NCBI GenBank assembly: GCA_026122225.1 | Contig: JANEZZ010002661.1 | Span: forward strand, 558,001-622,000 | DNA from: Heloderma charlesbogerti | Taxonomy: Eukaryota; Chordata; Lepidosauria; Squamata; Helodermatidae | Length of the DNA stretch: 64,000 bases | Direction of reading: 5' to 3' | Shown: positions 11,985-21,440 of the stretch, one piece after another | Numbering within the stretch: position 1 is the first letter of the stretch | Layout of the letters: the number at the start of each line of letters is the position of its first letter | Program-made: the position numbers and the translations under genes | The notes under the pieces: generated by a model | The model's database searches: none | The model's input: only the letters and a program-made list of their open reading frames with translations | Told to the model about the DNA's origin: nothing

Positions 11985-12881
11985 TAGGGATGGCGGAGAA
12001 TTTCTCCCCGAAACTTCGGGGGGCCGAGCGCCAATGTGTTCGGTCCCCCGAACAAGTTTCGGGGAGAAATTCTCCACACACCCCCGTACCCCGCACCCCC
12101 CCCAGGACGGGACTTACCTTTGCCGAATGTCCCTCCCGGCAGCGGGTCCGGCTGGCGGTTCGGCGGGTGTTCGTGCGGGGCAGGAGCGGCAGCTGGTCTT
12201 TCGACCGGCTGCCGCCGCCGCCATTCCAATAAAAGAAAAAAAAAAACGCCCCCGTGATAGGCTACGTGACGATTAATGTAGCCTATCACGGCTAGATTTG
12301 CAAAGTCAGCCGTGATAGGCTTCGTAAATCGTCACGTAGCCTATCACGGGTGACTTAAAAAAAAAAAAAAAAAGCGCGTACGGATAATGGCGGCCCCCAT
12401 AGGGAGCTGCCATTCCCGTTCCTTATTTGGTCGCTGTAGTCTACGTAAAGATTTACGTAGACTACAGCAAAAATAAGGGCAACGCTAAATCTTTACGTAG
12501 ACTACAGCGACCAAATAAGGAACGCGAATGGTGGCTCCCTATGGGGGCCGCCATTAGCGTACGCGCTTTTTTTTTTTTTTTAAGTCACCCGTGATAGGCT
12601 ACGTGACGATTAACGTAGCCTATCACGGCTGACTTTGCAGATCTAGCCGTGATAGGCTATGTTAATCGTCACGTAGCCTATCACGGGGGCTTTTTTTTTT
12701 TTTTTAACTTTGGAGTTCGCGGCCGGGTGAGGCGGGAAGCCTCCTCCCCAGCCTAAATTTCGGCCGGGCGAGGCGGGAAGCCTCCCCCCCCAGCCTGAAC
12801 TTCATGGGGGGAGCAGTGAAGCGCCTCCCCCCCATCGCGAACAAGCTTTGACGACAGGTAAGTGACTTTCGTCCACCCCTA
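11985..12881 (+). mobile_element. MP-hAT copy 3 (897 bp, TSD GTCATCAC)
   Basis: The duplication GTCATCAC is at 11977-11984 and 12882-12889. It matches the hAT target pattern nTnnnnAn, and the insertion splits an L2 reading frame. The left end is 'type 2' and is itself a palindrome: GAGAATTTCTCCCCGAAACT pairs with the complementary block ending near 12076. The right end is 'type 1' (TTCGTCCACCCCTA). Between them a multi-level inverted repeat spans 12248-12690, containing CGTGATAGGCTACGTGACGA-type hairpins, A/T-run spacers, CCCCCATAGGGAG blocks and TAGTCTACGTAAAG hairpins. Outward GGTAAGT motifs are at 12112-12118 (complement) and 12857-12863. Confidence 0.92.
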
Positions 12882-12889
12882 GTCATCAC

Positions 12890-13217
12890 CAAAGCCTTGA
12901 ATTCCGACCAGAAGCATATTGGCAGCCAGTGCAATTCCTTTAAAACTGGTGTTATATGGTTTTTATGAGGTGTTCCGGTCAGCAGTCTAGCTGCTGTATT
13001 TTGCACTAGCTGCAAATTCTGAGTCATCTTCAAGAACAGCCCCATGTTAAGTGCATTGCAGTAGTCTAATCGGGGAGTTACCAGTGCATGTACTACTCTG
13101 GCTAGGTTATCCCTGTCCAGGAAAGTCCATAGCTGGCAGATCAGCTGAAGCTGCCCCAAGTACTCTGGGCCATGGAATCCACCTGGAGCTCCAATGACAG
13201 GGATACGTCTAGGAGTA
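12890..13217 (-). pseudogene. L2-type reverse transcriptase C-terminal fragment
   Basis: On the minus strand this reads 'LARVVHALVTPRLDYCNALN', then 'LQLVQNTAARLLTG' and 'ITPVLKELHWLPI'. These are conserved blocks downstream of the RT fingers/palm in L2/CR1-group ORF2. It is bounded by two MP-hAT insertions. Confidence 0.85.
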
Positions 13218-13225
13218 CTCCCAAG

Positions 13226-14190
13226 TAGGGGTGGACGAAAGTCACTTACCTGTCGTCGAAGGCCATTCGCGGTGGGGGGGAGGTGCTTCGCTGCTCCCCC
13301 CGTGAAGTTCAGGCCGGAGGGGGAGGCTTCCCGCCTCGCCCGGCCGAAATTCAGGCTGGGGGGGGGAGGCTTCCCGCCTCGCCCAGCCGAAATTTAGGCC
13401 GGGGAGGAGGCGCCTCGCCCGGCCGCGAACGCGAAAGTAAAAAAAAAAACACGCCCCCTGATAGGCTACGTGACGATTCACGTAGCCTATCACGGCTAGA
13501 TCTGCAAAGTCAGCCGTGATAGTCTACATGAATCGTCACGTAGCCTATCACGGGTGACTTAAAAAAAAAAAAAAAGCGCGTACGCGAATGGCGGCCCCCA
13601 TAGGGAGCCGCCATTTGCGTTCCTTATTTAGTCGCTGTAGTCTAGGTAAATGTTTACATAGACTACGGCGAAAATAAGGGCAACGCAAATAGCGTTGCCC
13701 TTATTTTCGCCGTAGTCTACGTAAACATTTACGTAGACTACAGTGACCAAATAAGGAAGGGGAATGGCGACTCCCTATGGGGGCCGCCATTATCCGTACA
13801 CTCTTTTTTTTTTTTTTAAGTCACCCGTGATAGGCTACGTGACGATTCACGTAGCCTATCACGGCTGACTTTGCAAATCTAGCCGTGATAGGCTACGTGA
13901 ATCGTCACGTAGCCTATCAGGGGAAGTTTTTTTTTCTTCTTTCATTGCAATGGCGGCGGCAGCAGCCGGTCAAAAGACCGGCTGCCGCTCCCGCCTCGCT
14001 CGAACACCCGCGGAACCACCGGCCGGACCAGCCACCGGGAGGGACATTCGGTGAAGGTAAGTCCTGTCCCGGGCGGGGGTGCGGGGTGCGGGGGGGTGCG
14101 GAGGATTTCTCCCCGAAACTTGTTCGGGGGGCCGAACACGTTGGCGCTCGGCCCCCTGAAGTTTCGAGGAGAAATTCTCCGCCATCCCTA
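13226..14190 (-). mobile_element. MP-hAT copy 4 (965 bp, TSD CTCCCAAG; fullest palindrome)
   Basis: The duplication CTCCCAAG is at 13218-13225 and 14191-14198 and fits nTnnnnAn. The left end is 'type 1' (TAGGGGTGGACGAAAGTCAC) and the right end is 'type 2' (CTCCGCCATCCCTA). The core is an approximately 469-bp inverted repeat, 13455-13923, centred near 13689 on GGGCAACGC...GCGTTGCCC. Each arm contains further complete palindromes: two CGTGATAGGCTACGTGA hairpins and one TAGTCTACGTAAA hairpin. Outward GGTAAGT motifs are at 13244-13250 (complement) and 14056-14062. It is the longest of the three closely related copies 3, 4 and 5. Confidence 0.92.
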
Positions 14191-14282
14191 CTCCCAAGCT
14201 ATGTACCTGTTCCTTCAGGGGGAGTGCAGCATCATCCAGGATAGGTCACTTACCCAATTCCCAGGGCCAATCTACATTGCGC

Positions 14283-15138
14283 TAGGGATGGTGGAGAATT
14301 TCTCCCCGAAACTTCAGGGGGCCGAGCACCAACGTGTTCGGCCCCCCGAACAAGTTTCGGGGAGAAATCCTCCGCACCCCCCCACACCCCGCATCCCCCC
14401 CTGGGACGGGACTTACCTTCGCCGAATGTCCCTCCCGGCGGCGGGTCCGGCTGGCGGTTCGGCGGGTGTTCGTGCGGGGCGGGATCGGCAGCCGGTCTTT
14501 CAACCGGCTGCCGCCGCCGCCATTCCAATAAAAGAAAAAAAACACGCCCCTGTGATAGGCTACGTGACGATTAACGTAGCCTATCACAGCTAGATTTGCA
14601 AAGTCAGCCATGATAGGCTACGTAAATCGTCACGTAGCCTATCACGGGTGACTTAAAAAAAAAAAAAAAAGCGCGTACGGATAATGGCGGCCCCCATAGG
14701 GAGCCGCCATTCCCGTTCCTTATTTGGTCACTGTAGTCTACGTAAAGATTTACGTAGACTACAGCGACCAAATAAGGAACACGAATGGCGGCTCCCTATG
14801 GGGGCCGCCATTAGCGTACGCGCTTTTTTTTTTTAAAGTCACCCGTGATAGGCTACGTGACGATTAACGTAGCCTATCACGGCTGACTTTGCAGATCTAG
14901 CCGTGATAGGCTATGTTAATCGTCACGTAGCCTATCACGGGGGCGTTTTTGTTTTTTTTTAAATTTTCGAGTTCGCGGCCAGGCAAGGCGGGAAGCCTCC
15001 TCCCCGGCCTGAATTTCAGCCGGGGCGAGGCGGGAAGCCTCCCCCCCCGGCCTGAACTTTGTGGGGGGAGCAGCGAAGCGCCTCCCCCCCACCGCGAACA
15101 AGCTTCGACGAAAGGTAAGTGACTTTTGTCCACCCCTA
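14283..15138 (+). mobile_element. MP-hAT copy 5 (856 bp, TSD CATTGCGC)
   Basis: The duplication CATTGCGC is at 14275-14282 and 15139-15146, within the left end of the GGGGCC-TIR element. The left end is 'type 2' and the right end 'type 1' (TTGTCCACCCCTA). The inverted repeat spans about 14546-14944 (399 bp). Relative to copies 3 and 4 the central hairpin block is shortened to a single TAGTCTACGTAAAGATTTAC hairpin near 14735. Outward GGTAAGT motifs are at 14411-14417 (complement) and 15114-15120. Differences from copy 3 are few and many are C-to-T or G-to-A at CpG. Confidence 0.92.
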
Positions 15139-16144
15139 CATTGCGCCCGCCATTGCAATGAAGTCGGCGTACTCTCGGGTTAAACGCAATCGCATTAAAA
15201 CGTGATTATCCACACTCACCCCGTTTCCCCATTCCAATATCTCGTTGAATGCACAAGCACGGTTCACACTCGGGTGCCACGCTGTTTTCCAGCTCATCAG
15301 CAAGCTGGCTCTCATTAGAGGAGTGGCAACTCTTCCTGTTTTAGCTGATCTCCAGCCCACCGTCCCTCTCTTCCTCTATCCCCGTGTGTGTGTAGGGATG
15401 ACACGAGCATCCTGTTGGGGCTCGAAGCCCGGTGAGAAGTTGCCACTCCACCCCCCACCAGACACCAGTTCCCTCAGCAAGAAGAGGGGAAGAAGGCAGT
15501 GCCTCTCGTCCTCCCCCCATCATTGCTACAGCGGCAGTGGTGCAGGAGAGGCTGGTTGTTCTCCGTAAGTTCTCCTGGCCTTAGGGGAAATGACCAGCTT
15601 GTCCCTCGCCACTGCTGCTATAGCAGGTGGGGGTGGAGGGAAGGAGGAGGCACCTATCCTCTTCTCTCCCCACACACCTGTTGGAAGCCAGGGGGAGAGG
15701 CGGAGGGGTGACTCCCAATGCTCTTTTCCCCATGCCAGCCCTTAAGAGCCTGCATGAGGAAGAGAGGCAGTGGCAGCGGCACCCAGTGCTCAGGTTTTGG
15801 GGGGGCTGCTAGTGTCTTCGAAGCTTTGAAGCTTTGAAGACTGCCCTGTGTTTGTCCGCCACTCGTGAGATGATGCTAAAATTGTCCACGGACATTTTTA
15901 TTGATGTTAGTCCATGAGTAGTGATGACTGCCTGCTTGGATATGTGTGTGTGTTTCTTTCCGTGCTGCAAGCATGGTGGGGACAGTGAAAAAAATTATGC
16001 TTGCCTGGGCTTGCCTGGGCAAGTGTGCAGAGAAATTGGGCTGGAGAAGCTACGATTCTTCAAAGATTTGAAGATTTGAAGATCTGAAGATAATGCCTTA
16101 ATTTTTTTAAAAAGCCAAAGCAGGGGATAGCAGGAGGTAAAAGT

Positions 16145-16300
16145 TAGTGTCATTTGAAGGGAGACAACAACCCCCAGCTCAATGCAGGAAGCCTGATTCC
16201 CAGGCGGTCGCCCATCCAAGCACCGACCAGGGCCAACCCTGCTGAGCTTCCGAGATCAGACAAGCATGCGCACATCCAGCCCTTTGCTGGTTGATGAAGA
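16145..16300 (-). mobile_element. 5S-rRNA-derived SINE-like insert
   Basis: On the minus strand, 16272 to 16197 reads 'gtctgatctcggaagctcagcagggttgg' and then 'cttggatgggcgaccgcctggga'. This is the central and 3' part of vertebrate 5S rRNA, including the box A-like and box C internal promoter blocks. A non-5S tail of about 50 bp follows toward 16145. The segment is absent at the equivalent position of the second GGGGCC-TIR copy (near 45340), so it is an insertion. The 5' quarter of 5S is missing and the tail is unrelated, which fits a 5S-derived (SINE3-class) retroposon and not a working 5S gene. Confidence 0.7.
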
Positions 16301-16622
16301 AATTTTGAGTGCTGAGGAAGCTATGCAATCAGTATCCGGAAGACCACATGGGGGCGTTGAGAGCTGTGATTGGACAGGAGGGAAATACAAACACCGCTGT
16401 ATATGGGCAGGCATGGGAAGGGACTATGACCTTATACAGTGATGAACACGAAAGCGCAGAGCACATGAATGGGAAATACTGGAATATCAGGGTATTGAAA
16501 GTGGTAGCAAGGAAGCGGGAAATTGCGGTTCCAATACGAGGCAGGGATGGCGTAATGTGAAAGACAGGGGGCAAAACCTCATTGGAAGTGTAAAAAACTG
16601 TAAGTGTAGATTGGCCCCAGAC

Positions 16623-17236
16623 TCAGGAACCACCAATCCACAGAGCCTCTGTCTTGTCAAGATTTAGCTTCAGTTTATTGGCCCTCATCCAGCCCATTAC
16701 AGCCTCCAGGCACTGGTCCAGCACCTTCACTGCCTCAGCTGACTCCAATGACAAGGAGAAATAGAGCTGAGTATCATCAGCGTATTGGTGATACCCCACC
16801 CCCAAACTCCTAATGACCTCACCCAACACCTTCATATAGATGTTGAATAGCATGGGGGATAGAATAGAACCCTGTGGCACCCCACAACTTAATAGCCATG
16901 GGGTAGAACAGGAATTCCCCAATCCCACTCTTTGGAATCAGCCCTGCAGGTAGAAGCAGAAGCACTGTAGCACAGTGCCCCAACTCCTGTCCCGCAGAGC
17001 CAATCCAGTAAGACACCATGATCAATGGTGTCAAAAGCCACTGAGAGATCCAGGAAGATCAACAGGGTAGCACTCCCCCTGTCTTTCACCCAGAGCAGGT
17101 CGTCAGTCAGAGCAACCAAGGCTGTTTCAGTGCCGTACCCTGGCCTGAAACCAGACTGAAATGGGTCCAGATAATGAGTTTCCTCCAAGAACATCTGAAG
17201 CTGCCCAGCCACCGCATGCTCAAGCACCTTGCCCAA
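16623..17236 (-). pseudogene. L2-type reverse transcriptase core
   Basis: On the minus strand the order is: 'YLDPFQSGFRPGYGTETALV', then 'LIFLDLSVAFDTIDHGVLLD', then a frameshifted stretch, then 'CGVPQGSILSPMLFNIYMK', then 'YHQYADDTQLYFS' and 'ANKLKLNLDKTEALWIGG'. The catalytic YADD motif is intact. The break near 16900-17010 shifts frame, so the copy cannot make a complete enzyme. It is interrupted upstream by MP-hAT copy 6 and downstream by the GGGGCC-TIR element. Confidence 0.85.
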
Positions 17237-17282
17237 AAAGGGAATATTAGCAGTGGGGCAATAGTTCTCACATACGTCTGGG

Positions 17283-18123
17283 TAGGGATGTACGAAAGGT
17301 ACTTACCTTTCACGGATTATGTTTACGGTTGGGGGGGAGGCGTTCTGCCCCTCCCCCTGGAATCCTTGCCGGGGGGGGAGGCGCTCCGTTCCTCCCCCCC
17401 CCCTCGGAATCCTGGCCGGCCGGCTGTGCTCCGCAGCGATTCTGCAGAGCCACCGGCCGGCTCCGCCAGCAGCCAGATATCCGGCCGCTGGCTAGCAGGG
17501 ACGCAAATGGCGGCGGCCATAGCCTCCGCCGTTTGCGTCCCTGCAGTCAGCTGTGATAGGCTACGTAAATGTTTACATAGCCTATCACAGTTCATTAAAA
17601 AAACATTAAAAAATGTGCGCATGCAAATGGCACGCTACGCTATTTGCGTTCCCCTTATTTTGCCGTCTTAGTCTACGTAAATGTTTACGTAGACTAAGAT
17701 GTGCCAAAATAAGGAATGCAAATGGCGGCCGTGGTTGCCGCCATTTGCGAACGCGCTTTTTTTTTTTTAAGTCAGCCGTGATAGGCTATGTAAACATTTA
17801 CATAGCCTATCACATTTTTTAAAAAAAACCTAGCCGTGATAGGCTACGTAAATCTTTACGTAGCCTATCACTTTTTTTGTTTTGTTTTTAAACTGGAAAT
17901 GGTGGCGGCGGCAGCTGGTCGGCAGATTGGCCACTGCAGCCGCTGCCGCCGAACTGCCGCCGCTGCTGGAGCTGCCGCCACCAGGAAGATCCACCCAAGG
18001 TAAGTCTCGTCCCGGGGGGGTGGCGGGGGGGGTGGCGGGCCGTTCCGCCACCAATTTTGGAGGGCCGAATGCGCTGTCATTTGGCCTCCCCGAGATCCGT
18101 GGTGGAATTTTCGTACATCCCTA
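17283..18123 (-). mobile_element. MP-hAT copy 6 (841 bp, TSD CKTCTGGG)
   Basis: The flanks are CGTCTGGG (17275-17282) and CTTCTGGG (18124-18131), 7 of 8 identical. The left end is 'type 1' (TAGGGATGTACGAAAGGTAC) and the right end 'type 2' (TTTTCGTACATCCCTA). Hairpins with TGATAGGCTACGTAAATG arms occur near 17553-17591, 17774-17814 and 17832-17871, and a TTAGTCTACGTAAA hairpin near 17668-17699. Outward GGTAAGT-like motifs are at 17301-17307 (complement) and 17999-18005. It is inserted in the L2 reverse transcriptase region. Confidence 0.9.
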
Positions 18124-18500
18124 CTTCTGGGTCCAGGGAGGTTGTCTTCAGGACAGGGTGTACTACAGCCTCTTTCAAGGTGGCAGGCACCACCCTCCGA
18201 AAGAGGGAAGCATTTACTACCCCCTGGACCCACCCAGCCAATCCGCCCCTGCTAGATCGTATGAGCCAAGATGGGCAAGGGTCAAGCTTACATGTGATGG
18301 GATGGACTGATTCAAGTGTCTTGTCCACATCATCAGGCTGCAGCAAATTGAAACTGATTCCAGGAAACACAACCAGACAAAACACTGGACACCTCCCCAG
18401 ACTCTGTGATAACTGTGGCATCAAGTTCTGAGTGAACACAAGAGACTTTCTCCTCAAAGTGCCTAGCAAATTTATTATGACAAATGACCGAGGGTTCCAA
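18124..18500 (-). pseudogene. L2-type pre-RT region
   Basis: On the minus strand this reads 'PDDVDKTLESVHPITCKLDP' and 'CPSWLI', then 'VNASLFRRVVPATLKEAVVH' and 'PVLKTTSLDP'. This is the conserved stretch just before the RT fingers of L2/CR1-group ORF2, matching the sense copy near 26750-26940. The 5' end is truncated or unrecognisable beyond about 18500. Confidence 0.75.
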
Positions 18501-18509
18501 TCCCAAAAG

Positions 18510-18587
18510 TATCGGGGTGGTTTGCAGAAGTGCACATTAGCACAAATGCACATTTGCAAATAGGAATGAAATTCTCATACATCCCTA
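18510..18587 (-). repeat. hAT-like terminus TAGGGATGTATGAGAATTTC (relic)
   Basis: The segment ends 'gaaattctcatacatcccta'. Its reverse complement starts TAGGGATGTATGAGAATTTC, the same opening bases as MP-hAT, but it is followed by A/T-rich 'cattcctatttgcaaatgtgc' and no palindromes. A similar 'gtgcatttccaaatttgtgcat' interior appears near 21990-22090. The opposite end is missing. Confidence 0.4.
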
Positions 18588-18735
18588 AAAGAAAATCTGA
18601 TTCCTTCAATAAGCAGACAACAGAACGAAAGACACCTGAAAATCCATGGAACACAGACAGAATGGATTTAACAAAATATTTACAAAACCTATATTTTGCT
18701 GTTTTGCACTTTCTGTTCGCATATTCTCTATAAAT

Positions 18736-19051
18736 GCTTTTCTAGACGAGGCTTTTAATTTGCCATTTTACTGCTGCTGCTGCTTCTGAATTCCATGGTG
18801 GGATTAAGATTGGATCAGTACATTCTGCTATATAACCTCTAGGTGATGCTGTAGTATAGTGGAATTGTGCAACTTCACTAGTATTCTATCATTCCTCCAA
18901 ATGCTGGATTTTCACAGGTCAACCCCCGCCCCCATAAAAATACTTGGAAAGCACAGGAGAGACCTTGGAGGAGGAGGATATAGTCTAACTCCCACAAGCT
19001 ACCATGAGTGAGGAACGGTCAACATACAATAAAAGCCTCGTCTAGAAAAGC
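18736..19051. mobile_element. 316-bp MITE with perfect 22-bp TIR
   Basis: The 22 bases at 18736-18757 (GCTTTTCTAGACGAGG, then CTTTTA) are the exact reverse complement of 19030-19051. The interior is non-coding and not itself palindromic; it includes a GCTGCT run near 18774. No duplication is clear beside the TIR, so the superfamily is not assigned. I see no second copy in the window. Confidence 0.75.
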
Positions 19052-20640
19052 CCTCATCAAGAATTTTGTCAAAAAGCATTAAGATTGCACTCACGTTTTA
19101 TGACACAGCCTGCCTAGATTGCTTGGTTTGGTTGCATGCTTTCATGTTATTCTAGGGCATCCAAGAGACCCAACTTGACAGCAGCAATAATAGTATAGAG
19201 GAATAATTGTTATCAGCGAGTTAAGATATTGCATACGCTTACCTTGAGTATTTTACTTCTGTGCAAATGCAATGGGGCAACTTCAGCCAGTAAAAGAAGG
19301 GTAAAAACTTTACAAGGAGAACCCCCTGCCCCCTGCCCCCTGCCCCCATCCCAGAGATTAACCAGAAGAAAAATAATAATAAGTTCTCCATATACTGAAA
19401 TAGCCATTGTTGCTTAACTGCACCTTATCTGTGAAAAGACAGCATGCAGCCACATTGGCGATCAATGAATGATGTCTTCCAATAAAAGCTGTAGACCAGG
19501 GCTCTCACTTCATGGTAACTAATTTGAAAAACAATTTTTCATAAAGGCACTTTGCAGAATGAGTCATTCCACATTAGGCCATTTCTTTAGAAGATTTGAT
19601 ATTATGCCTTAACTTTACCATGATTGGCTTAGGGGCAAAACTGAACATAACTGATCTAGTCACAGGATTATTTCATTAAGGAAACTTGATCACATAGGTA
19701 GATATTATGAAGTGCTGCTTCCAAGAAGTAGGGGCAGAATTTATAGCACCAACATTTTTTAAAGCCAGAAGATGGCATCCTATTTTAAAGAGACATTTTA
19801 AAGAGACAAAAAAGGCAAAGCCCTAAGATGTCCTTTAGAGAAAAGGGGCATTAAATCTTAAGACTGGAATGTGGGAAGATACCTATACGCGTCAATGAAA
19901 AATAGTCAGTAAGGAATACGGGATAGGGGATGAACTGAAATAGAACAAATTAGGTGTGGAAGCAGCAGTTATGAGGCTAGCTTCAGTATTATGCACAACT
20001 AGGTAGGCTGCCTTGGGAGGCAACTGTTGGAGGGCAAGCAAAACAGCTGTGATAGATCCGATTTTATGCTTTTCTTAAAATCCTCACCCAAGCCATATCT
20101 TAAGAGAAGCCAATCTTAAGGGAAACATTCATGCAAATGCTATTTCACCCTTAAGATGGTGGTTTGAGGGCTTTCCAGGCTCTGAGGCATCGCTGCTAGT
20201 GCAGGAGCACAGACACAGTTTACACCCTGGCTGGAACCTTTAAACATGAAAAATCCATGTAAGTCTAATAAACGTTCTAATATTACCCTTATAATATTCT
20301 GCCTAACAGGAGGAGCTGCCATGGGCAGAGATGGGGTGGGAGGCAGGAGCAGCACAGGTAACTAGAGCCAAGGGAAGGTGTGATGGGATTTCTTACATAT
20401 TTCTAACACTTTTAGACCGCCTAATAACTGATGATTGGCAGGATGGGTACTCTTTTTGGAGACATCAGCCACCCTGGTTTTGTAGTTTCCTGCCTAACCA
20501 GTACATGAACTATTTTTTTAATATGGCACAATTTAGACAGCCCAGCTGTTTGCAACATCAGCGAGTCATAAAGTGGCTTATTAAGACCACAATTACTGAT
20601 ACTACTCAATACTTGTGGGTAGTTATTAAATATAGATTTG
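19052..20640. other. Unique sequence with a short (CCCCTG)n run
   Basis: A CCCCTG hexamer array of about four units lies at 19321-19347. The rest holds only short chance open frames, with no recognised gene or RNA. Confidence 0.5.
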
Positions 20641-20645
20641 GGCTA

Positions 20646-20760
20646 GTGTCCAATATTAGTCCTATTTAAAGTAGACCCATTGAGATGCATGGACCTTAAG
20701 TTAGTCAGAATTTGTCTCACTCATTTCAATGGTTCTACTCTACATAGGATTAACATGAAC
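20646..20760. repeat. Degenerate hairpin MITE remnant
   Basis: The sequence reads 'gtccaatattagtcctatttaaagtagacccattgagatg' and ends 'caatggttctactctacataggattaacatg'. Its two halves are imperfectly complementary (AGTAGACCCATTGA with TCAATGGTTCTACT). It is similar in layout to 3078-3158. Confidence 0.5.
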
Positions 20761-21255
20761 TACTACCCATAGAAAACATTGTTTTGTATGAGAAATACAT
20801 CGTAACAGAAATTATGGATAAATACCATCAATAATGTGTTTCCCACTTATTACAGGCAGAGCTGCCAAAGTATGAATTCATAAAAATTAGGTAGCCAGGA
20901 ATAATGGAGCTAGGAAATAGAATGGAGACTAACCGAACAAGGATGAAACTTGCTCTGGGAAACATAAGGGATGTATGTCCAGGAAGACATTAGGGAACCA
21001 GCATAGTAAACTAATACCCTTTGTTTGTCTGAGTATCTGAGAGGGGTAAAAAGGAGAAGGGAGGCACATTTTAATATCTTCCTTGGAGTTCTAAATCTAA
21101 GCCTGGCTTTGGGGCTTATATTTTCAGAGTTAATCTCCTTGTTCTACAAAAGCACCCCTGTTGCTAGTTACAACACTAGAAAAACAATCCAACAAAATGA
21201 TGCTTGGAAGAAAAAGTTCTGTTAAAAATTGAGTAATGAAGAAATGTTGTTTTGG

Positions 21256-21440
21256 TTTTTTTAATCCAATAGCCAATGGCCACATTCAGACATCACTTTA
21301 AACCATGGTGGCTTAATAAACTACTCACAGTAGCTTATTTTTGAAAGAGTCCATGATGCCCCGCCACAGGACCAGGCTAATAAGCTACTGTGTGTAGTTT
21401 ATTAAGCTATTGTGCCTAATCTGACTCACTGCCCTGTCCC
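21256..21440. mobile_element. Hairpin MITE ('CTTAATAAACTAC' arms)
   Basis: CTTAATAAACTACTCACAGT with AGCTTATT near 21311-21340 is nearly complementary to AATAAGCTACTGTGTGTAGT with TTATTAAG near 21378-21408. The flanks read 'acattcagacatcac' on the left and 'aatctgactcactg' on the right, weakly complementary. It is non-coding. Confidence 0.55.

Larger units (their letters stand above)
14264..16618 (+). mobile_element. GGGGCC-TIR element, copy A (~1.5 kb plus inserts)
   Basis: The left end GGGCCAATCTACATT and right end AGTGTAGATTGGCCCC form a TIR. The interior aligns with the element at 44324-45682 over several blocks: 'cacactcacc/tc..ccattccaatatctcg', 'cttcgaagctttgaagctttgaag', 'gacatttttattgatgttagtcc', and 'atgggaaatactggaatatcagg'. 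It lies inside the antisense L2. It carries MP-hAT copy 5 twenty bases from its left end and a 5S-derived insert near 16150-16300 that the other copy lacks. The target duplication is not resolved, so the superfamily is open. I see no transposase. Confidence 0.75.
11500..18500 (-). mobile_element. Antisense L2-type LINE split by nested insertions
   Basis: Five blocks read in the same orientation and in family order: tail and last coding block 11500-11984; RT C-terminal side 12882-13225; short linker 14191-14263; RT core 16619-17282; pre-RT region 18124-18500. Removing the intervening elements and one copy of each 8-bp duplication makes the blocks contiguous. This gives roughly 1.9-2.1 kb of one 5'-truncated LINE. 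The reading frame has stops and frameshifts, so the copy is dead. Assignment to the L2/CR1 group rests on the 'YADDTQLY' reverse transcriptase motif, 'LDLSVAFDTIDHG', and the terminal 'ERAFSAVAPRLWNALP' block. Confidence 0.85.

Noticed and set aside
13226..14190. Assembly artefact from inverted duplication
   Set aside because: The arms differ at many positions, each copy has its own 8-bp duplication, and sibling copies elsewhere have the same structure. Artefact is unlikely, though long reads would settle it.
13984..14593. Open frames of 119-180 codons across MP-hAT copies 4 and 5
   Set aside because: They cross transposon boundaries and both strands are open because the DNA is palindromic and GC-rich. 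No conserved protein motif is seen.
11985..15138. CRISPR array (regularly spaced hairpin repeats)
   Set aside because: The repeats are palindromic throughout, the 'spacers' are shared between copies, and the host is a vertebrate. Eight-bp duplications show transposons.
16197..16272. Functional 5S rRNA gene
   Set aside because: Only the central and 3' parts of 5S are present, with changes in the promoter blocks and an unrelated tail.
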